Below, in pieces: positions 25,313-34,388 of a stretch of DNA of 64,000 nt. Each line of letters starts with the position of its first letter. The first letter of the stretch is position 1. Source of the DNA: Maribacter polysaccharolyticus (lineage in GTDB: Bacteria; Bacteroidota; Bacteroidia; Flavobacteriales; Flavobacteriaceae); contig NZ_JARBUY010000003.1 of NCBI RefSeq assembly GCF_028882255.1, positions 17,615 through 81,614 on the forward strand, given 5' to 3'. The notes under the pieces were generated by a model. The model saw only the letters and a program-made list of their open reading frames with translations, searched no databases and was not told the origin of the DNA. Made by a program: the position numbers and the translations under genes.

Positions 25313-26740
25313 CTATTCCTGCTTACTAAAATCGGTTTTAAAGCGTGTGGGTATTTCCGCATCCTTATTGATCAATGTTTTATTGCCCTTGGCATCCTTG
25401 ATCAAATCAAAGGCATCATACAAACCGCCCAATGGGGTATAGGAACCATAATGGATCGTATCCTGGGTGACCGTGATGATTTGGAACAGCTGGGTGAATT
25501 CCCCCCTTTTTACCATCCAGTCCCGATCTTGTGACGTATACATCTTTGGCCCACTGACCGATACGGCATAGACCGTCCCGGCATCCTCGACCACGGTAAG
25601 CCCCTGCCCTTTGTTCCGGTCATATCCCCGGGCATAGGTATGGTCATGGCCTTGAAGTACCAAATCTACCCCGTACTTGTCGATCAACGGCTTTATGGCC
25701 TCCCGCAATACCGTATTGTCACGGCCTTCGGCTGTGGAATATATGGGATAGTGCATCGTCAGGGTTGTCCATTTTTTGGTGTTGGTGGCTAAAACGGAAT
25801 CCAACCACTTTACTTGGGCCGCTTTCGAGGCTTCATCCCGTTGCAGGCTAATGGCGTCTATCGAGATCAATTTCATGTTCTGATAGTCCACGGCATAACA
25901 GGTTTCCCTAACCGCATCGATGGGGCCGTTTTCGGGAAGGTTGAATTGGGGTTTCCAAAGGGAAGATAAGGTCCCGTCATGGTATTCATGGTTTCCCGGG
26001 GTCATGATACTCGGTACCGAAGCATGGATGTACCCGCCCGAATAAAACCACTCCCCCCACTCTAAATTGGCCTCGCTATGGTTGATAAGGTCACCGGCAT
26101 GCAGCATAAAATCCACTTTGGGCATCATTTGATAGGATTTTCGGATGACCCGGGACCACATCGATTTTACGTTGTTCTGGGCATCCCCAAAATAAATGAA
26201 CCCAAACGATTCGTTGGCATCCGCACTGGCGGTTTCGATCTGGAACCACTCACTCCAGGCCACATCACTTTCGGTACCGTCACCCACGCGATACACATAG
26301 GTCGTACCCGCCTCTAGACCATCAATCAGGGCAGCATGGTAGGCGGCCTTTACCAAAGGTTCGTTGTCCCTGGTATTTTCATTCTCGAAAGTCAGGGTCG
26401 TGGCCATTATGCGTTTCCTTTGTCCTTCCAAAAGAAAATCGGGCCCGTGGGTTTCCTTGGCGATTTCCACAAAACCTTGTTGTACACGTTGATCGGTGCG
26501 CCAATTGACGGCAAAACTATGGGATGGGTCCTCCGTAAGGTTGGCAATGATCCTATCGGGTACTTTTGACGGGAAAATCAATTTATGGGCGGGGACATCG
26601 CCGTGATAGGAGTCATGTACATGACCATGCCCCTGTTCTTGAAGGGTGACCGCATTGGGCTGGGATTTACTTTTACAGGAAAAAGTGAAAAGCACTACAA
26701 GAGCACCAACAAAGCAACCCTTGGATTTCATCGCTGACAT
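25313..26740 (-). CDS. Purple acid phosphatase-like metallophosphoesterase lipoprotein
   Basis: A 475-residue exported phosphoesterase. The lipoprotein signal ends TFSC (Cys22); translation may start at M1 or M4. A fibronectin-III-like N-terminal domain (about 60-170; FAVNWRTD, TTYVYRVGDG) precedes the calcineurin-like catalytic domain, as in plant-type purple acid phosphatases. Metal-ligand blocks in order are YFGDAQNN, HAGDLINH, PGNHEY, MHYPIYS and QGHDHTYARG. The purple-type Tyr ligand block (GDxxY) is replaced by GDLINH, so the metal centre may not be purple in the strict sense. A His-rich stretch (GHGHVHDSYHGD) follows the lipidated Cys and could bind metals. It stands alone: 154 nt from dusB and 93 nt from the M28 gene. 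A role in phosphate scavenging from organic esters is inferred. Confidence 0.9.
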   Translation of the reverse strand: MSAMKSKGCFVGALVVLFTFSCKSKSQPNAVTLQEQGHGHVHDSYHGDVPAHKLIFPSKVPDRIIANLTEDPSHSFAVNWRTDQRVQQGFVEIAKETHGPDFLLEGQRKRIMATTLTFENENTRDNEPLVKAAYHAALIDGLEAGTTYVYRVGDGTESDVAWSEWFQIETASADANESFGFIYFGDAQNNVKSMWSRVIRKSYQMMPKVDFMLHAGDLINHSEANLEWGEWFYSGGYIHASVPSIMTPGNHEYHDGTLSSLWKPQFNLPENGPIDAVRETCYAVDYQNMKLISIDAISLQRDEASKAAQVKWLDSVLATNTKKWTTLTMHYPIYSTAEGRDNTVLREAIKPLIDKYGVDLVLQGHDHTYARGYDRNKGQGLTVVEDAGTVYAVSVSGPKMYTSQDRDWMVKRGEFTQLFQIITVTQDTIHYGSYTPLGGLYDAFDLIKDAKGNKTLINKDAEIPTRFKTDFSKQE

Positions 26741-26833
26741 ATGTTCTTTTTATTAATCGGGACTAAAGTATCCAAACCAAAAAAGACATACAACGACAAA
26801 ACCCAAGGTTAACCTAAACTTGATGTTTTGGTA

Positions 26834-28060
26834 TTAAAACGTAAGGTCTACGGTAATCTTCTCTCCATTGCGGTCTACAGTCACTTTCGTAGTATTTCCT
26901 TCTTCAAAAGTGGAAAGGACCCGCATATAGCCCATCATATCGACCACGGTACTATCTCCCAGTTGCACCACGATATCGCCTTTCTGCAAGCCTGCTTTCC
27001 AGGCCGGTTTATCTTCGCTGACCCCATCGATACGCATCCCCTTGCCGTCAAAAAGATAATCGGGTACCACACCCAAAGCGACTTTAAAACGGGGTACTTC
27101 CTCACTTTCGTTCTTGGTCTTCTTAAAAACAAGTTTGGGGTCGTCATCCAGTTCACCAATGACCTCCAAGATGTATCCCGTAATCATTTGCATACCGTCA
27201 TAATTCAATTTATCGGCATCGTCGGTAGGTTTGTGGTAGTCTTTATGTTGTCCCGTAAAAAAGTGTAATACCGGTATGTCCGCTAAATAGAAAGAGGTAT
27301 GGTCGCTAGGCCCCACCCCGGACTCCTTGAGGACCAATTCAAAGCCGGGATTCGTGGCGTTGAGCACTTGTGCCCATATGGGGGAGGTACCGGTTCCACT
27401 TACCGATAACGTCTTGTCTTCCCGAAGCCTTCCGACCATATCCATATTGATCATATAGGAAACCGATTCCAAAGACAGGGTGGGGTTTTTGGCAAAATAA
27501 TTACTTCCCAATAACCCCATCTCTTCCCCGGAGAAAGCCATAAACAGGTAATTCTTGTTCTTTGGTCCATGCCGTTGCAGGCTATCGGCCAATTGAAGCA
27601 AGACCGCAACCCCACTGGCATTGTCATCTGCCCCATTATGGATCGCCGCACCTTCGCGGTACAAAGAACCTTCTCCCCCCAAACCCAAATGGTCGTAATG
27701 GGCCCCGATGATTACCGTATTTTCCGCTTCGTTATCGACAAACCCAATAACGTTGGTGCCCGTAACGGTACCGTTCCCCTTGTCAAAGGAAACCTGTTGA
27801 TGGGGGTCTTTCCTTGGACTAAAAGAAAAGGTTTGGTAATAGGATGCCGAATCCCCTGCGGGTTTAAGGTGTAATCCTTCCATTCTTTCCTTGATATATT
27901 CCGCAGCCACAAGTTCCCCGGGGGTACCGGTTTCACGACCTTGAAGGCTATCACTGGCCAAATAAAATACATCGTCGCGAAGATCGTAGGTGGTCGCCTT
28001 TTCTTGCTTACAGGAAACACTAGTACCTAAAATAAGCAGGAATACTAACTTTTTTACCAT
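26834..28060 (-). CDS. M28 family zinc aminopeptidase with C-terminal PDZ domain, lipoprotein
   Basis: A 408-residue exported exopeptidase. The lipobox is TSVSC (Cys17). The M28 catalytic domain (about 25-310) carries IIGAHYDHLG (His121, Asp123), NGADDNASG (Asp145), FSGEEMGLLGS (Glu179/Glu180), MINMDMVGRL (Asp207) and a late metal-ligand His in HKDYHKPTD (His276), so the di-zinc site is complete. A PDZ domain (about 320-405; AWKAGLQKGDIVVQLGDSTV) follows, an arrangement common in Bacteroidota M28 enzymes that may dock substrate termini. The -7 box at 28080-28087 lies 19 nt before the ATG. The divergent PD40 gene starts only 35 nt away, so the two promoters overlap. Confidence 0.94.
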   Translation of the reverse strand: MVKKLVFLLILGTSVSCKQEKATTYDLRDDVFYLASDSLQGRETGTPGELVAAEYIKERMEGLHLKPAGDSASYYQTFSFSPRKDPHQQVSFDKGNGTVTGTNVIGFVDNEAENTVIIGAHYDHLGLGGEGSLYREGAAIHNGADDNASGVAVLLQLADSLQRHGPKNKNYLFMAFSGEEMGLLGSNYFAKNPTLSLESVSYMINMDMVGRLREDKTLSVSGTGTSPIWAQVLNATNPGFELVLKESGVGPSDHTSFYLADIPVLHFFTGQHKDYHKPTDDADKLNYDGMQMITGYILEVIGELDDDPKLVFKKTKNESEEVPRFKVALGVVPDYLFDGKGMRIDGVSEDKPAWKAGLQKGDIVVQLGDSTVVDMMGYMRVLSTFEEGNTTKVTVDRNGEKITVDLTF

Positions 28061-28079
28061 TTTTGTACCGAGTTTATAC

Positions 28080-28087
28080 CAAAAATA
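28080..28087 (-). promoter_or_regulatory. -7 promoter element of the M28 peptidase gene
   Basis: TATTTTTG on the minus strand matches TAnnTTTG, 19 nt before the ATG at 28060. A one-mismatch box in the other direction (CATTTTTG, 28058-28065, plus strand) overlaps the same 35-nt divergent gap and may serve the PD40 gene. Confidence 0.55.
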
Positions 28088-28095
28088 AACATCTT

Positions 28096-29202
28096 ATGAG
28101 ATTTTTACCCTATTTCGCACTTGTATTCCTTTTTGTCAACTGTAAAAGTGAGCCCAAAAAAGTTCGTGGGGAAAATGAAAAACCCACCTCATTGATGGCG
28201 GGCTCCGATACCTTGATCTATGCCGGGGAAAAACACTTCAAAAGCATACGCCAAATAACTTTCGGGGGCGACAACGCCGAGGCGTATTGGAGTTTTGACG
28301 ACCGACAAATGATATTCCAGTCGAACAACCCCGCTTGGGGGTTAGGGTGCGACCAAATGTTTCTGATGCAGGTAGGGGAAACCTTTAAAGACAGCCAACC
28401 CCCAATGGTCAGTACGGGAATGGGCAGGACCACCTGTGCCTATTTTCTTCCCGATAACGAACATTTTGTGTACGGCTCTACCCATTTGGCCGATGCCGAA
28501 TGCCCTGAAGTGCCTTTACGTAAAAACGGAAAATACGTATGGCCGGTATACGATTCCTTCGATATTTTCGTATCCGATTTAGAAGGCAATATCACCGCTC
28601 AATTGACCGATGAACCCGGATATGATGCCGAAGCCACGGTTTCCCCACAAGGTGATAAAATCGTGTTCACTTCTACCCGAAGCGGCGATTTGGAACTCTA
28701 TACCATGAACTTGGACGGAAGTGGGGTCACCCAGATTACCGATGAGCTCGGTTATGACGGTGGGGCATTTTTCTCCCCGGACGGTACCAAATTGATCTTT
28801 AGGGCCTCACGTCCCAAAACCCCGGAAGCCATAAAGGAATACAAAGACCTTTTGGCCCAAGGGTTGGTACAACCCACCGAAATGGAACTGTTTATCTGCA
28901 ATGCCGATGGGAGCGATTTAAAACAACTTACATTTTTAGGGAATGCCAATTGGAGTCCGTTTTTTCACCCCTCTGGGGAAAAAATATTGTTTTCGAGCAA
29001 CTATGAGGCAGAGAAAGGATTTCCTTTTAATCTGTACCTGATCGATATTGATGGGAAGAATCTGGAACGGGTTACCCATGGGGAGACCTTTGATGCATTT
29101 CCCGTTTTTTCCAATGATGGCAGGTATTTGGCATTTTCGAGTAATCGAAACAACGGCGGTGGCAGGGACACCAACCTGTTCATTGCCGAATGGCAAGATT
29201 AG
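28096..29202 (+). CDS. PD40 / TolB-like beta-propeller lipoprotein
   Basis: A 368-residue exported protein. The chosen ATG at 28096 gives a clean lipoprotein signal ending LFVNC (Cys16); an upstream in-frame ATG at 28063 would add 11 polar residues and overlap the divergent promoter region. The body consists of repeated WD40-like PD40 blades, recognised by the SPDG pattern: SPQGDKIVFTSTRSGDLELYTMN (split as SPQGDKIVFTSTR and GDLELYTMN), FFSPDGTKLIFRASR, HPSGEKILFSSN and FSNDGRYLAFSSNRN. These resemble the TolB C-terminal propeller and DPP-IV-type propellers, but no peptidase domain follows. It is probably a periplasmic binding or scaffold protein, with no specific function assignable. It converges with and overlaps the TonB-receptor gene by 4 nt. 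Confidence 0.85.
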   Translation: MRFLPYFALVFLFVNCKSEPKKVRGENEKPTSLMAGSDTLIYAGEKHFKSIRQITFGGDNAEAYWSFDDRQMIFQSNNPAWGLGCDQMFLMQVGETFKDSQPPMVSTGMGRTTCAYFLPDNEHFVYGSTHLADAECPEVPLRKNGKYVWPVYDSFDIFVSDLEGNITAQLTDEPGYDAEATVSPQGDKIVFTSTRSGDLELYTMNLDGSGVTQITDELGYDGGAFFSPDGTKLIFRASRPKTPEAIKEYKDLLAQGLVQPTEMELFICNADGSDLKQLTFLGNANWSPFFHPSGEKILFSSNYEAEKGFPFNLYLIDIDGKNLERVTHGETFDAFPVFSNDGRYLAFSSNRNNGGGRDTNLFIAEWQD

Positions 29203-31613
29203 ATCCTACTGCGCTCCTCTACCCGCTTCGATTTTTCATTACTGCGGATTTTCGTATTCCCAAAGCTATACCGGAAACCGATGACCAGTAACCTACTTTC
29301 GGGTTTGTAATACGAAGTGTTGTTCTGGCTTAGGTAATTCCTGGTATTAAAGAGGCTGGCCTCGTTGAAAATATCCTCGATCCCCAAAGAAATGCTCCCC
29401 TTTTTGTTGAAAACGGTTTTTCTTAGGGAAATTCCCATATTGAAATAATCTTCCTGCCTCGAATTACCGATGGCTACGGGCGAAGAATAAAGCACGCTGA
29501 TATCTGCCTTTAGGCTCCTATCGCTTAAAAGGGAAAATCCACTATTGGATCGTATATAGGTATTCCACAGGGCATTCTCAACCGCTTCACCAGAATCAAG
29601 ATCCGTAAAATTATTCTCCATATAGGAGGTAGAGGCCATAAAATAGAAATGCCAGTAATTGGTGATATTCTTACTTACGGTTACATTAAAACCATAGGCG
29701 ATGTCCCTGATCATATTGGAATTGATAAAACGCAACAGTTCATTGTCATTATCCTGAAAAACCAGCAATTCGGTATTGTTCACCCTATTTTTATAGAACA
29801 ATTCAAAGGTATAGGCCCGTTTAAAGGTATAGCCCCCGGCCATATAGTGGCGCGTTGCGGGCAAAAGTTCCGGATTGCCCTCGATCACCGAATTGTAACT
29901 TTGGAAAACCTGGAACGGATTTAAGCTATTGTAACGGGGACGGGTGATCCTTCGGTAATAATAATAATGGTACTCGTGGTTCTTATTGGGGGTATATTTG
30001 ACCGAAAGGGAGGGGAACAACTTAAAATAGTCGTTTTTCGTAATATCATCCGAAATATCCAATGACGCAATGGTATGGGTATGCTCTCCCCGCAATCCGG
30101 CCTTAAAATCCCATTTATCCCATGAATTGTCTATACTGGCATAGCCGGCAAAGATACTTTCATCATAATCGAAAGTGGCCGATTCGGTGGGATCGATTCC
30201 CGGTTGGTCCCGATCAAAACCCGATTGGGCGATGTCGTTCCCCGAGTGGATACCCGCAAACCGAAGTCCCGTCTCAAACTTTGACGTAGTGCCCACTGGG
30301 GTAACAAAATCGGTCTGTATACTGAATAGATTGATGCGCTGTTCGGAATTGGTCAGAAAATCATTCTGATCGGTTTGGGTACCGTCAAGATCATAAAAGA
30401 CGGTATTCAAATCCTGGCCCCGTTCGTAATCATAAAACGTAAAATGACTGTTGACGGACAGCTCTGCCCCTTTATTCTTGAGTTTATGCACGAAATCGAG
30501 ATAAAACGATGAATTGAGCTGCTGTTCCCCGCTATCGTTCGTGGTGATAAAACTGGAAACATCCTCCCCATCGGCATCGGTAATATCGGTTACCGTATGG
30601 TAAAACCGGTCTACCCTCGGGTTCCACTGGTTTAACGTGGACAGCGTCAATATATTCCGGTCATCAAACGCATAGTCGAAAAACGCATTGAAATTATGGC
30701 GTTCCCGTTTTCGAAGGTAATCTTCCTGGGCCTGCCACGTGGAGGTAACTTCCCCATCCTCCATATAATTGGTAATGTCGGTATAACGGGTATACCATTT
30801 TTCCTTATTGAAACTGTAATTTACGGAAAATCCCATTTTTTTGCCCTTGAAATAATGATCCGTACCCAAGGTATGTTTGGGATAAACCCCTTGGGTATAC
30901 CTATTGAATACGGCCCCGTTATACCCCGAGATCAGGTTTTTTTTCATGGTAATGTTGATCAACATCCCATCTTCCGCACTGTATTTCGAAGGGGGATTCG
31001 TTATGACCTCTATGGCCTCCACATTACTTGCCGAGGTTCCCGAAAGGAGGTTAATGACATCGGCCTTGGGTATATTTACCTTTCGACCGTTGATCATGAT
31101 CCCAATATCCTTATTGCCATTGACCGAAAGTTCATTGTTAATGACCACGACCCCTGGCGCATGTTTTAGGGCATCCCATATATCACTGTCCGAAAAGGCG
31201 GTATTTTCGATATTGAAAACCAGACGGTCTACCTTACGTTCAACCCTTGGTTTCTGGGTAGTGACAACGACCTCATCCAAAGCCTGTGCGGTATTGGAGA
31301 TCGAAAGCACCCCAACATTGGTATCCGCAGCAATGGTTACCGCTACATATTCGGATTCATTGTCTAGGTAACTGGCTTTGAGAAAATAGTCCCCCATGGG
31401 TACATGGTTGATTTTGAAAGCCCCATTTTCATCCGTGGAAGAGCCGTTGATCAGGAGGGTATCCTTGGGGCTCAACAACAGTACATTGGCCAACCATACG
31501 ACTTCATTATCAGTATCCATTACCTTACCTTCGATTGAAAATTCCTGTGCATGCAGAAGGTTGCCGGCTAACTGTAGGTATATGCAAATAAAGATTAGAA
31601 CGCTATATTTCAC
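29199..31613 (-). CDS. TonB-dependent receptor / outer membrane beta-barrel family protein
   Basis: An 804-residue outer-membrane protein. After a signal peptide (1-22) comes a carboxypeptidase-regulatory-like domain (about 24-110; EFSIEGKVMDTDNEVVWLANV begins it), then a plug region with ALDEVVVTTQKPRVERKVDR and GVVVINNELSVNGNKDIGIMINGRKV (split around residues 165-190). A beta-barrel of the OMP_b-brl_3 type fills the rest. Unlike SusC, it has no SusD partner and a shorter length. This subfamily is common in Bacteroidota, where its transported substrates (metals, peptides) are mostly unknown. Its C-terminal end is unusually charged (NEKSKRVEERSRI) rather than ending in the aromatic residue typical of barrel-assembly signals; FRYSFGNT lies about 20 residues earlier. 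The gene stands alone with about 450 nt upstream. Confidence 0.9.
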   Translation of the reverse strand: MKYSVLIFICIYLQLAGNLLHAQEFSIEGKVMDTDNEVVWLANVLLLSPKDTLLINGSSTDENGAFKINHVPMGDYFLKASYLDNESEYVAVTIAADTNVGVLSISNTAQALDEVVVTTQKPRVERKVDRLVFNIENTAFSDSDIWDALKHAPGVVVINNELSVNGNKDIGIMINGRKVNIPKADVINLLSGTSASNVEAIEVITNPPSKYSAEDGMLINITMKKNLISGYNGAVFNRYTQGVYPKHTLGTDHYFKGKKMGFSVNYSFNKEKWYTRYTDITNYMEDGEVTSTWQAQEDYLRKRERHNFNAFFDYAFDDRNILTLSTLNQWNPRVDRFYHTVTDITDADGEDVSSFITTNDSGEQQLNSSFYLDFVHKLKNKGAELSVNSHFTFYDYERGQDLNTVFYDLDGTQTDQNDFLTNSEQRINLFSIQTDFVTPVGTTSKFETGLRFAGIHSGNDIAQSGFDRDQPGIDPTESATFDYDESIFAGYASIDNSWDKWDFKAGLRGEHTHTIASLDISDDITKNDYFKLFPSLSVKYTPNKNHEYHYYYYRRITRPRYNSLNPFQVFQSYNSVIEGNPELLPATRHYMAGGYTFKRAYTFELFYKNRVNNTELLVFQDNDNELLRFINSNMIRDIAYGFNVTVSKNITNYWHFYFMASTSYMENNFTDLDSGEAVENALWNTYIRSNSGFSLLSDRSLKADISVLYSSPVAIGNSRQEDYFNMGISLRKTVFNKKGSISLGIEDIFNEASLFNTRNYLSQNNTSYYKPESRLLVIGFRYSFGNTKIRSNEKSKRVEERSRI

Positions 31614-31981
31614 GAAGACACTGAATTGGCTGGTGAATTTAACAAATTTTAACTGAATTATCCTACAGATTTATGTAAGTTTCAATCAATATTTTCAATA
31701 TTGGCCCCATTCCCTATAGGTGCCAAAGGCCCCATATTTACTTTGCCTTGAAGGGTAATCAGGCCTTTTCATGGATCCCGGAGTTACAAAATACTCTTTT
31801 CCAGGAGTTTGAAAGATCGTTCGCACGGCGGCTATCGATAAACGATTGCCGTATGAATATTTTGGTCGCCCCTTGGTTCAGTGCAATAAAATTTTCGGTC
31901 TATGGCCAGTGGACGCTCATTTTACACACCATCCTTGGCTTTAAAATGCACCCCCTAAAACAAGTAAGGTTTATTTTGCAT
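31614..31981. other. Non-coding gap upstream of lepA promoter
   Basis: Divergent intergenic DNA between the TonB receptor gene and lepA. A 92-codon frame (31748-32026) crosses it, but it has no recognisable motif and overlaps the lepA promoter, so I do not call a gene. Nothing else was recognised. Confidence 0.5.
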
Positions 31982-31989
31982 TATATTTG
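31982..31989 (+). promoter_or_regulatory. -7 promoter element of lepA
   Basis: TATATTTG matches TAnnTTTG. It lies 71 nt before the lepA TTG start, leaving room for a leader that contains a purine-rich AAAGGAAAAGG and a 10-codon open frame. Confidence 0.55.
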
Positions 31990-32015
31990 CATTTTTAAAG
32001 GAAAAGGTCTTCTTT

Positions 32016-32048
32016 ATGGAAGCTAGACCAATGATAACCGATATTTAA
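32016..32048 (+). CDS. Putative 10-codon leader ORF before lepA
   Basis: ATG at 32016 opens a 10-residue frame (MEARPMITDI) that stops at TAA 32046-32048, in the same reading phase as lepA and 12 nt before its TTG start. A purine-rich AAAGGAAAAGG ribosome-binding-like stretch sits about 8-18 nt upstream of the ATG. It could couple or modulate translation of lepA, which has a weak start codon. There is no evidence beyond position and spacing. Confidence 0.3.
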   Translation: MEARPMITDI

Positions 32049-32060
32049 TCTATAGAGAAG

Positions 32061-33857
32061 TTGAAAAAAATACGAAATTTTTGCATTATCGCCCATATCG
32101 ACCATGGTAAAAGTACCTTGGCCGATCGGTTGCTTGATTTTACCGGTTCGGTAACAGAACGTGAAAAAAAGGCGCAACTTCTCGATAGTATGGATCTGGA
32201 ACGCGAACGTGGTATTACCATTAAGAGCCATGCCATTCAAATGGATTACATTTATAAAGGGGAAGAATACATCCTGAACCTTATCGATACTCCGGGGCAT
32301 GTTGATTTTTCCTATGAGGTTTCCCGTTCCATTGCGGCTTGTGAAGGTGCGCTGTTGGTCGTGGACGCCGCCCAAAGTATACAGGCCCAAACCATAAGTA
32401 ACCTATACCTTGCCCTGGAAAATGATCTGGAGATCATTCCCGTACTCAACAAGGTTGACCTACCAAGTGCCAACCCGGAGGAAGTAACCGACGATATCGT
32501 AGACCTTTTAGGATGTGATCCCGAAGAGGTGATTCCCGCCAGTGCCAAGACCGGTATCGGTATCGAAGCGATTCTAGCCGCCATCATAGAGCGGGTCCCT
32601 GCCCCTAAGGGTGTTGCCGATGAACCTTTGCAGGCATTGGTGTTCGATTCGGTTTACAATCCGTTCAGAGGTGTCGAAACCTACTTTAGGGTCATTAATG
32701 GGGAAATAAAAAAAGGCCAAAAAATTAAATTCGTGGCAACCGATAAGGATTACTATGCCGATGAGGTAGGTACCTTGAAATTGACACAACAGCCCAAACA
32801 AGTGATCCGGACAGGGGACGTGGGTTATTTGATTACCGGTATCAAGGATGCGAGGGAAGTTAAAGTAGGGGATACCATTACCGATGCCAACAATCCCACC
32901 AAAAACCCTATTGAGGGGTTCGAAGATGTAAAACCCATGGTTTTTGCGGGGATATACCCAGTGGATACAGAGGATTTTGAGGAGCTACGCTCTTCCATGG
33001 AGAAATTACAGCTTAACGATGCTTCCTTGGTGTTTACCCCCGAAAGTAGTGCCGCCCTTGGCTTCGGATTCCGTTGTGGTTTCCTGGGAATGCTCCATAT
33101 GGAAATCATCCAGGAAAGGTTGGAGCGTGAATTTGATATGACGGTGATCACTACCGTTCCCAACGTAAGCTATCATGCATTTACCCGAAAGGATCCTGAG
33201 GTTCCCTTGATCGTGAACAATCCGTCTGACCTTCCCGATCCATCAACGATCGATCGCGTTGAGGAACCGTATATAAAAGCGACCATAATCACTAAGGCCG
33301 ATTTTGTAGGGAACGTGATGTCGTTATGTATCGAAAAAAGAGGTGTCATCACCAACCAAACCTATCTGACTACGGAACGGGTGGAATTGAATTTTGATAT
33401 GCCCTTGGCGGAAATCGTGTTCGATTTCTACGATCGGTTAAAAACCGTATCCAAAGGCTATGCTTCCTTTGACTATGCCCCGATCGGAATGCGTACCTCG
33501 AAGTTGGTACGGGTCGATATCCTCCTGAACGCACAACCTGTAGATGCCTTATCCGCCCTTATACATGCCGATAATGCGACCAATATAGGGAAGAAAATGT
33601 GTGAGAAATTACGTGAGCTCATCCCGAGACAGCAATTTGATATCCCCATCCAGGCCGCCATCGGTTCAAAGATCATCTCCAGGGAAACCATTAAGGCACT
33701 TCGTAAGGATGTTACCGCCAAATGTTATGGGGGGGATATTTCCCGGAAACGTAAATTGTTGGAAAAACAGAAGAAAGGTAAAAAACGGATGCGACAAGTG
33801 GGTAATGTAGAAATTCCACAACAAGCCTTTATGGCCGTTTTAAAACTGAACGACTAG
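32061..33857 (+). CDS. lepA: Translation elongation factor 4 (LepA)
   Basis: A 598-residue translational GTPase (EF4) that acts on stalled or mis-translocated ribosomes and in 30S biogenesis. The G domain shows AHIDHGKST (11-19, P-loop), RGITIKSHA (switch I), DTPGHVDF (switch II), NKVDLP (G4) and SAKTG (G5). Domain II, an EF-G-like domain III ([11 protein letters not shown]) and the diagnostic LepA C-terminal domain ([38 protein letters not shown] split over 565-590) follow. It is full length. The start is TTG at 32061: the in-phase TAA at 32046 rules out any farther upstream start. The product's first residues [18 protein letters not shown] match the family start well. Confidence 0.98.
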   Translation: MKKIRNFCIIAHIDHGKSTLADRLLDFTGSVTEREKKAQLLDSMDLERERGITIKSHAIQMDYIYKGEEYILNLIDTPGHVDFSYEVSRSIAACEGALLVVDAAQSIQAQTISNLYLALENDLEIIPVLNKVDLPSANPEEVTDDIVDLLGCDPEEVIPASAKTGIGIEAILAAIIERVPAPKGVADEPLQALVFDSVYNPFRGVETYFRVINGEIKKGQKIKFVATDKDYYADEVGTLKLTQQPKQVIRTGDVGYLITGIKDAREVKVGDTITDANNPTKNPIEGFEDVKPMVFAGIYPVDTEDFEELRSSMEKLQLNDASLVFTPESSAALGFGFRCGFLGMLHMEIIQERLEREFDMTVITTVPNVSYHAFTRKDPEVPLIVNNPSDLPDPSTIDRVEEPYIKATIITKADFVGNVMSLCIEKRGVITNQTYLTTERVELNFDMPLAEIVFDFYDRLKTVSKGYASFDYAPIGMRTSKLVRVDILLNAQPVDALSALIHADNATNIGKKMCEKLRELIPRQQFDIPIQAAIGSKIISRETIKALRKDVTAKCYGGDISRKRKLLEKQKKGKKRMRQVGNVEIPQQAFMAVLKLND

Positions 33858-33957
33858 ATTCGAAATCCCTTTTTTTGCCGAATCATAGGGCCAGGGAAGT
33901 ATTCGGGTCTTTTTATGGGTAAAGTGCTTTTATACGCGAAGGCAAAGGATCGTCTTT

Positions 33958-33976
33958 ACCGTAAACTACGGTTTTT
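33958..33976 (+). terminator. Short candidate terminator after lepA
   Basis: ACCGTA-AAC-TACGGT forms a 6-bp stem with a 3-nt loop, followed by four T residues, about 100 nt after the lepA stop. The stem is short, so the call is tentative. Confidence 0.4.
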
Positions 33977-34048
33977 AATGGGTTTGATGGTTGATGGGAC
34001 CCCAATGACCATAAACGATTTCCTTTACAAAAATTCAAAATTCCGCCG

Positions 34049-34056
34049 TATCTTTG
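34049..34056 (+). promoter_or_regulatory. -7 promoter element of the 77-residue protein gene
   Basis: TATCTTTG matches TAnnTTTG and lies 19 nt before the ATG at 34076. Its presence supports the small open frame being a real gene. Confidence 0.6.
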
Positions 34057-34075
34057 TGCGAAATTCCCTTAGTCA

Positions 34076-34309
34076 ATGACGCTTTATATTGCTCAGTTTA
34101 CGGCCAAGCACCGCATTATCCAAGTAGAGGAAAATTCGGTTTTTTTGTGGCGACAGGAAAGTGGTGAAATCGATACCGCCATGCTTGGCGATAAGATCAA
34201 GAGAGAATCATCCGTTCATTTCTTCAATATGGTGGCCGGCAACAATTATGAAATAAAACTCGAGGATATCAGCGTGACCGTCTTAAAGGCAGAACCTTTT
34301 AACGGGTAG
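34076..34309 (+). CDS. Conserved-looking small protein of unknown function
   Basis: A 77-residue soluble protein with no signal peptide or membrane segment. I do not recognise a family. It looks like a compact alpha/beta fold: YIAQFTAKHRIIQVEE, SVFLWRQESGEI and NYEIKLEDISVTVLKAEPF alternate hydrophobic and charged residues as strands do. Evidence that it is real: codon usage like its neighbours, a good -7 promoter box 19 nt upstream, and placement as the only frame in a 530-nt gap between lepA and the antiporter gene. It may have its own short transcript; the next gene is convergent. Confidence 0.65.
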   Translation: MTLYIAQFTAKHRIIQVEENSVFLWRQESGEIDTAMLGDKIKRESSVHFFNMVAGNNYEIKLEDISVTVLKAEPFNG

Positions 34310-34388
34310 TCCATTTACGCACTTCAAAAGCAGCCCCCTTACGCCAAACCGTTTTACAGTCAGTGGCCCGACCCTTTGATTTTAGATC

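Noticed and set aside
31748..32026. A 92-codon frame upstream of lepA
   Set aside because: It overlaps the lepA promoter box, has no recognisable motif and no promoter of its own.
33852..33885. GATTCG...CGAATC inverted repeat right after the lepA stop as terminator
   Set aside because: The stem is only 6 bp with a loop of about 16 nt, and the T-tract lies inside the loop instead of after the stem.
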